Shown: piece after piece, positions 30,777 to 33,322 of the stretch
How the letters are laid out: every line of letters starts with the position of its first letter
Numbering within the stretch: the stretch's first letter is position 1
Assembly: GCA_910586425.1 (NCBI GenBank)
Contig: CAJUHL010000018.1
Coordinates: 1-33,322, forward strand
DNA length: 33,322 bases
Origin: an uncultured Bacilli bacterium
Lineage (GTDB): Bacteria; Bacillota_I; Bacilli_A; RF39; UBA660
Direction: 5' to 3'
The notes under the pieces: model-generated
Databases searched by the model: none
What the model saw: only the letters and a program-made list of their open reading frames with translations
Told to the model about the DNA's origin: nothing
Translations under genes and position numbers: made by a program

Positions 30777-32165
30777 ATGCTTTTTTCTAGCATTATATTT
30801 TTATATTATTTTTTACCAATTTTACTGCTTGTTTATTTTATAATTCCGAGCAAATATAAAAATCTTGTCTTATTATTATTTAGTTTATTTTTCTATTTTT
30901 ATGGAGAACCCATCTACATTTGGATATTGTTATTTTCTTGTGGATTTAACTTTTTTATAGGAAAATTGATTGGAGAAAAATTGCATACCAAAAAAGCTAC
31001 CATTTTGTTGGTACTATCTTTATTTGTCAATTTTGGTTTTCTATTTTACTTTAAATATACCAACTTCATGATTCAAAATATCAATCAATTATTTTCTAGT
31101 CATATTTCCTTATTTCAAATCGTTATGCCAATCGGAATCAGTTTTTTTACATTTCAAACCGTTGGGTATGTAATTGATGTATATCTTGGGAAAGTTTCTT
31201 ATAGCAAGAATCTGCTTAATTTTGCAACCTATGTCACTTTATTTCCACAATTAGTAGCTGGACCAATTGTAAGATATCAGACAGTGGAATCTGAACTCAA
31301 TAAAAGGACACATTCATATGAATTGTTTTCAAAAGGTGTAGGGCGTTTTACGATAGGTCTTGCTAAAAAAGTATTAATTGCAAATCTTTTGGGAGAATTC
31401 TGTGTATGCTTGGTTAAAATATCCAATCAAACGATTTTATCTACATGGCTCCAAACCATTGCTAATACTTTACAAATTTATTTTGATTTTTCTGGATATT
31501 CCGATATGGCCATTGGGCTAGGACTCATGTTTGGTTTCCATTTCTTGGAAAACTTTAATTATCCATTGATTGCTTCTTCTATTACCGATTTTTGGAGAAG
31601 ATGGCATATTTCATTGTCGAGTTGGCTCAAAGATTATATTTATATTCCACTAGGTGGTAGTCGCGTATCCAAATGGAAATGGATTCGTAATATCATAATT
31701 GTTTGGTTCTGTACTGGTTTTTGGCATGGAGCAGCATGGAATTTTATCTTTTGGGGCCTTTATTTTGCAGTATTACTTATTATTGAAAAAATTTGCTTGA
31801 AGTCTTTTTTGGAAAAACATAAAATAATTGCTCATTTTTATACTTTGTTTTTGGTCTTAATTAGTTTTGTTATTTTTAGTGGGGAAAATATGGAAGCCAT
31901 ATTTATGCAAATTAAACATTTATTTGATTTTGGGAAACTTCCTCTTTTCAATGTAGAAACATTATATTATTTTAGAAGCTATGGTATTTTATTATTGATT
32001 TCTATGATTGCTGCAACTCCAATTTTGACAAATGGTATCAAGAAAATACAAAATTGGAAATGGTGTGTATGGTTAGAACCACTTTACTATATTTTATTAT
32101 TATTAATAAGTACAGCATTTTTAATTGATGCATCGTTTAATCCATTTTTATACTTTAGATTTTGA
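30777..32165 (+). CDS. MBOAT family O-acyltransferase (AlgI/DltB/PatA type)
   Basis: A 462-residue polytopic protein of the MBOAT family, which carries acyl groups across the membrane to exported polymers. Motifs: 'MPIGISFFTFQTVGYVIDVYLG', 'YVTLFPQLVAGPIVRYQ', 'YFDFSGYSDMAIGLGLMFG', 'DFWRRWHISLSSWLKDYIYIPLGGSR' (in parts), and the catalytic His in 'WFCTGFWHGAAWNFIFWG'. About ten TM segments. The first ATG has AAGGAGAGG just upstream. It is paired with a DHHW protein, the usual extracellular partner (AlgJ/AlgX-like). The polymer acylated is unknown; it may be a surface polysaccharide or teichoic-acid-like chain. Confidence 0.93.
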   Translation: MLFSSIIFLYYFLPILLLVYFIIPSKYKNLVLLLFSLFFYFYGEPIYIWILLFSCGFNFFIGKLIGEKLHTKKATILLVLSLFVNFGFLFYFKYTNFMIQNINQLFSSHISLFQIVMPIGISFFTFQTVGYVIDVYLGKVSYSKNLLNFATYVTLFPQLVAGPIVRYQTVESELNKRTHSYELFSKGVGRFTIGLAKKVLIANLLGEFCVCLVKISNQTILSTWLQTIANTLQIYFDFSGYSDMAIGLGLMFGFHFLENFNYPLIASSITDFWRRWHISLSSWLKDYIYIPLGGSRVSKWKWIRNIIIVWFCTGFWHGAAWNFIFWGLYFAVLLIIEKICLKSFLEKHKIIAHFYTLFLVLISFVIFSGENMEAIFMQIKHLFDFGKLPLFNVETLYYFRSYGILLLISMIAATPILTNGIKKIQNWKWCVWLEPLYYILLLLISTAFLIDASFNPFLYFRF

Positions 32166-32173
32166 GGTGACTT

Positions 32174-33247
32174 ATGAAAGAAAAATTAATTACAGTTTCT
32201 TTTGTGTTTGTAATCGGAGGATTTTTCCTATGGAATTTCATTGCTCCTGATCAAGAGGTATCTTGGAGTGAACGAAGAACATATCAAACGTTTCCCGAAA
32301 TTACCTGGAGTACAATTCAAAATAAGGATGCTATGGATGCTATGGAACGCTATGCATTGGATCAATTTGTTTTAAGGGATGCATTTCGTTCTTTAAAAGC
32401 TCATGTTGTGTTTGATGTGCTAAAACAGTTAGATAATAACAAAATATTAATAAAAGATAATTCCATTTTCAAAAGTGAATATCCCAATAATGAAGATTCT
32501 ATCAACCATTTTATTGAAAAAATGAATCAGTTAAAAGAGAAGTATTTATTAAATAATAAAGTATACTATAGTATTATTCCAGATAAAAATTATTATTTAG
32601 ATGATTCTACTTATTTGAATTTAGATTACGAAAGTTTGTATCAAACAGTAATGGACAATATGAATGATATGGAGTATATTGAGTTAAGGGATGTATTATC
32701 ATTAGAAGATTATTATCGTACTGATACACATTGGCGTCAAGAAAAATTGCAAAAAGTAGTGAAACGACTAGGAAGTAGATTGGGCTTTGAAGGGGATGTC
32801 ACTTATACAGAAAAGAAATATGCTCCGTTTTATGGTGTTTATTATGGGCAGGCTGCTTTACAGTTAAAACCAGATGATTTAATTTATTTAGAAAATGAAG
32901 AGTTAAAACAAGTGATTGTAACCAATTATGAAAAAGAGAATGTACTATACAATATAGATAAACTTGGTAGCATGGATTCGTATGATGTATTTTTATCGGG
33001 GGCTACTCCACTTGTCACAATACAAAATCCAAATCAAACAAATGGAAGAGAACTTATTATATTTAGAGATTCTTATGCGAGTAGTCTTGCACCACTTTTG
33101 ATCTCTTCTTATTCTAAAATTACATTGATTGACTTACGTTATATGGCAACAAAGGCAATGGAAAATCTAGTAACATTTGAAAATCAAGATGTACTTATTT
33201 TATATAGTACATTGCTTGTAAACAACAGTGGCAGTATTAAAGATTAG
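32174..33247 (+). CDS. DHHW family protein (AlgX/AlgJ-like SGNH acyltransferase partner)
   Basis: A 357-residue secreted protein anchored by an N-terminal TM helix ('LITVSFVFVIGGFFLWNFIA'). The early 'SERRTYQTFPEITW' and 'FVLRDAFRSLKA', the DTHW motif ('YYRTDTHWRQEKL', equivalent to DHHW/DxHW), and 'LIIFRDSYASSLAPLL' (SGNH block I-like Ser near the C-terminus) identify the family. These proteins finish the acyl transfer begun by the neighbouring MBOAT. It starts 8 nt after the MBOAT stop with GAGGTGA upstream, so the two are one operon, closed by a terminator. Confidence 0.88.
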   Translation: MKEKLITVSFVFVIGGFFLWNFIAPDQEVSWSERRTYQTFPEITWSTIQNKDAMDAMERYALDQFVLRDAFRSLKAHVVFDVLKQLDNNKILIKDNSIFKSEYPNNEDSINHFIEKMNQLKEKYLLNNKVYYSIIPDKNYYLDDSTYLNLDYESLYQTVMDNMNDMEYIELRDVLSLEDYYRTDTHWRQEKLQKVVKRLGSRLGFEGDVTYTEKKYAPFYGVYYGQAALQLKPDDLIYLENEELKQVIVTNYEKENVLYNIDKLGSMDSYDVFLSGATPLVTIQNPNQTNGRELIIFRDSYASSLAPLLISSYSKITLIDLRYMATKAMENLVTFENQDVLILYSTLLVNNSGSIKD

Positions 33248-33268
33248 GAAACAAAAAGCTTCCTTTTT
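33246..33268 (+). terminator. Intrinsic terminator of the MBOAT/DHHW operon
   Basis: AGGAA (33246-33250) pairs with TTCCT (33260-33264), followed by TTTT. The remaining 33269-33322 holds no gene that I can support. Confidence 0.7.
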
Positions 33269-33322
33269 GTGTAGTTGTCAATGATGTGAGACTAAAAATG
33301 GTCAAAAGATAAAAAAGATATG

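Overview
The window looks like a chromosomal segment of an AT-rich, endospore-forming member of the Bacillota, probably an uncultured gut Bacilli or Erysipelotrichia-type lineage. The evidence is a low-GC composition, strong AGGAGG-type ribosome binding sites, many intrinsic terminators, and spore genes: yabG, veg, spoVG, yabP, yabQ, gerQ, an unsplit sigK and a BclA-like collagen protein. TGA is used as a stop, so this is not a mycoplasma code. No phage, IS element or CRISPR array was seen. Taxonomy is inference from gene content only.

Layout. 1-1368: 3' end of a large secreted-looking protein. 1509-5252: sporulation and division block (yabG-veg-spoVG, a small membrane protein, an Lgt-like protein, yabP-yabQ-divIC). 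5258-6221: lemA and gerQ on the minus strand. 6308-8736: pduL with a DUF1450 protein, then a translationally coupled PP2C-like phosphatase and MTAN-family nucleosidase pair. 8737-9119: an intergenic region holding a candidate type I toxin-antitoxin locus. 9120-11075: class A PBP (minus). 11259-14370: ywiB-argS, rpoE and a HAD phosphatase. 14408-15755: a structured RNA, a transglutaminase-like gene that looks frameshifted, and a tiny HTH gene. 15945-21440: parE, an unknown duplicated-repeat protein, parC and a YneF-like protein. 21459-22160: sigK (minus). 22342-27466: gltX and a three-gene ABC-2 exporter. 27506-28996: collagen-like exosporium protein (minus). 29199-33247: tRNA-Glu, an ECF sigma/anti-sigma pair, a DUF4358-like lipoprotein, and an MBOAT/DHHW pair for acylation of an exported polymer.

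The most novel signal is a pair of related, apparently structured RNAs at about 2946-3040 and 14408-14510. Each starts at a strong promoter and has an outer stem whose sequence differs between copies while pairing is kept. Each has an identical 19-nt core, a second hairpin, and then a poly-G run (9 or 12 G) facing CCCTC and a U-tract. They precede unrelated genes (a small membrane protein and the transglutaminase-like protein). I cannot match them to a riboswitch class I know.

Other items stand out. Three spore genes (yabG, yabP, gerQ) share a sigma-E-like promoter, TCATAWWK-N12-CATATMCTTTA. A sigma-K-like promoter precedes the collagen gene, and sigK itself lies in the window. The nucleosidase has Asn where the family's catalytic Asp is expected. 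DivIC carries an extra C-terminal membrane segment. Several genes have -10 boxes so close to the ribosome binding site that their leaders should be only about 10 nt.
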